This document shows, piece after piece, positions 63,727-64,000 of a stretch of 64,000 nucleotides of DNA (positions are counted from its first letter, which is position 1; each line of letters opens with the position of its first letter). The notes beneath the pieces were generated by a model. That model saw only the letters and a program-made list of their open reading frames with translations. It ran no database searches and was not told where the DNA came from. Origin of the DNA: Pseudomonadota bacterium (GTDB taxonomy: Bacteria; Pseudomonadota; Alphaproteobacteria; Acetobacterales; Acetobacteraceae). The DNA lies in contig JAJZVV010000006.1 in assembly GCA_021845595.1 (NCBI GenBank), forward strand, positions 1 through 64,000, read 5' to 3'. The translations under genes and the position numbers were made by a program.

Positions 63727-63817
63727 GCACGGGCAATGACCGGATGAAATCTGCTGACGGATGCCGCCGCGGCCTCGACACGGGCGGGATTGAAGGACAT
63801 TGAGAGCGCCGAGCGCG

Positions 63818-64000
63818 ATGGAGGGCAACGTGTCGGAGCAGTCGATCCAGGTAGGCGGTCTCATGGTCGCCGCCAGCTTGCTGGAATTCGTGAACCAGGA
63901 GGCGATCCCTGGCAGCGGCGTCTCGGCCGAGGCCTTCTGGACCGGCTTCGGGGCGCTGGTGCGCGATCTCGCCCCGCGGAACCAGGCGCTGCTGGCGGCC
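63818..64000 (+). CDS. glcB: Malate synthase G, N-terminus (partial)
   Basis: Open to the right edge of the window; 61 codons are present. The start QVGGLMVAASLLEFVNQEAI, followed by PGSGVSAEAFWTGFGALVRDLAPRNQALL, is the characteristic beginning of GlcB, which condenses glyoxylate with acetyl-CoA to malate. A GTG at 63830, with GGAGGG about four bases upstream, may be the true start instead of ATG 63818. Confidence 0.92.
   Translation, partial: MEGNVSEQSIQVGGLMVAASLLEFVNQEAIPGSGVSAEAFWTGFGALVRDLAPRNQALLAA

Overview
The window is very GC-rich, densely coded alphaproteobacterial chromosome, most likely from an Acetobacteraceae-type member of the Rhodospirillales/Acetobacterales. The support is a fused transaldolase/phosphoglucose isomerase of the kind found in acetic-acid bacteria and relatives, a CarD-family regulator, an FdxA ferredoxin, RpiA and a malate synthase G start. 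No prophage, CRISPR array or transposase was seen. The species cannot be named from the sequence alone.

Layout. 1-3.6 kb: tail of a probable helicase, S4 RNA-binding protein, ferredoxin, CarD, soluble PAS-PAS chemoreceptor. 3.7-5.7 kb: nuclease/ATPase of the DUF2075 type. 6-12.9 kb: enolase-superfamily enzyme, PhoR-like kinase, LppC-type lipoprotein head-to-head with RsmI, an EctD-like dioxygenase and a SAF-domain oxidoreductase. 12.9-17.5 kb: variant NRAMP transporter with a Fur-like palindrome, cysS-trmJ, and nusG-secE-tRNA-Trp. 17.6-30.8 kb: ABC exporter, glycosyltransferase, globin-MCP-PilZ receptor, ornithine decarboxylase, MFS, SMP-30-like protein, formate-THF ligase, TPR protein, Dps, TusA, HDAC-like deacetylase. 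31-36.4 kb: fused TRAP permease, Tal-Pgi and RpiA. 36.4-47.5 kb: a sulfur island. 47.5-55.7 kb: a full kdpFABCDE operon. 55.7-62.5 kb: a phosphoribosyl/ribosome-hibernation/PolX cluster with FNR-like sites. 62.5-64 kb: tRNA-Arg, molbindin, RraA-like protein, start of glcB.

Two things stand out. First, two kinds of composite palindromic element, each present twice and in opposite orientation (5764-5893 and 16460-16589; 30849-31016 and 49604-49707), are built from hairpin modules that share TAGAG(C) ends. In three cases the terminal TAG is the stop codon of the neighbouring gene (trmJ, kdpA, TRAP permease). One element splits kdpA from kdpB. Another lies where the usual nusG-rplK linkage is broken.

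Second, a BigR/SqrR-type repressor whose two cysteines have the canonical 66-residue spacing sits between a divergent sulfide:quinone oxidoreductase/DUF2892 pair and a long leftward array: rhodanese, RND adaptor and pump, AhpD-like protein, Tat-exported DsrE-like protein, ModA-like binding protein and a molybdopterin oxidoreductase. This suggests a persulfide-controlled sulfur system in which the RND pump and molybdoenzyme are the uncharacterised parts.

The leftward genes from 60.6 to 55.7 kb (RaiA/HPF with a cold-shock domain, nicotinate phosphoribosyltransferase, orphan APH-fold kinase, phosphoribosyltransferase, PRPP synthase) and the divergent polX look like a low-oxygen or dormancy cluster.
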